DNA from: Triplophysa rosa
Lineage: Eukaryota; Chordata; Actinopteri; Cypriniformes; Nemacheilidae
Length of the DNA stretch: 64,000 bases
Assembly: GCF_024868665.1 (NCBI RefSeq)
Contig: NC_079899.1
Location: 1,961,043-2,025,042, forward strand
Direction: 5' to 3'
The first letter of the stretch is position 1. Each line of letters opens with the position of its first letter. Positions 63,664 to 64,000 of the stretch are shown here, in pieces. The notes beneath the pieces are model-generated. The model was not told where the DNA came from. It searched no databases and was given only the letters and a program-made list of their open reading frames with translations. A program made the translations under genes and the position numbers.

Positions 63664-64000
63664 GTAAGTTGAAAACATCTGAATACATGTACAGTGGGGT
63701 CCAAAGTCACATTGAACATCAAGATTTTAGTGAAAATCGTCATTATGACACAATTATTCAGCACTAAGAATGTAATTCTGGAACAACATGGGATATATTT
63801 GTCTTTTTGTCACATGATTTGCACTTTCTTAGACTGTGCAAGTAAAACTTAAAAGAGGTAATACAGAAGGTTAGGGTTACAATAAGGTTAACAATAATCC
63901 TAAAATAGTGAAACGATAAATCAGAAACCAAACAGAACATTGTCCTGATGTGCGCGGATCACATTCATGAAGATGAAGCGACAGTGTGGAGGTTTGTTTT

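Overview
The window is vertebrate nuclear DNA, almost certainly from a cyprinid-type ray-finned fish. The evidence is a fish-specific NLR gene (FISNA-NACHT-LRR-B30.2) with 171-bp LRR exons, split genes with GT-AG introns, and a very dense load of fish transposons (hAT elements and MITEs, Tc1/mariner, L2 and L1 LINEs, DIRS/tyrosine-recombinase elements, solo LTRs). There are no operons, CRISPR arrays or rRNA genes. Most apparent ORFs are relics inside transposons.

Layout. 1-11.5 kb is intergenic repeat sequence: LINE remnants, an internally repetitive AT-rich element interrupted by a 1.29-kb hAT element, and a degenerate retroelement ORF. 11.66-48.2 kb (+) is one NLR locus: an N-terminal peptide exon, a large FISNA-NACHT exon with two in-frame stops, LRR exons at 21.3, 34.3, 41.2, 46.5 and 46.8 kb, a 47-bp linker exon, and an intact PRY-SPRY (B30.2) exon. 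Its introns hold DIRS remnants (16-18 and 45-46 kb), a tyrosine-recombinase element with a 60-bp coding minisatellite (23-28 kb), and a tandem duplication of about 6.9 kb (28.7-41.4 kb) whose copies look identical and carry the same frameshifted LRR exon. 48.3-55.8 kb is a cluster of hAT elements with exact 8-bp target duplications, one containing a Tc1 element.

56.9-60.3 kb (-) is an LRRC74-like gene with ten recognisable exons and a DIRS remnant in one intron. 61.7 kb to the window edge (+) is the 5' part of a gene whose third and fourth exons resemble the N-lobe of fish Pim-like kinases. It has a degenerate glycine loop and a 4-bp tandem duplication that breaks the frame. The two genes are divergent, with about 1.4 kb between their start codons.

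Interpretation. The NLR locus looks like a decaying member of the expanded fish NLR-B30.2 family: stops in the NACHT exon, 2-bp insertions in two LRR exons, introns swollen by nested insertions. The most unusual structure is the 28.7-41.4 kb duplication. Its internal junction carries a third, 941-bp partial copy that starts exactly at a splice-acceptor boundary of a hAT element and runs directly into a MITE, which is either a MITE-mediated rearrangement or an assembly join. All coordinates and matches were read by eye; family names rest on recognised motifs and not on database searches.
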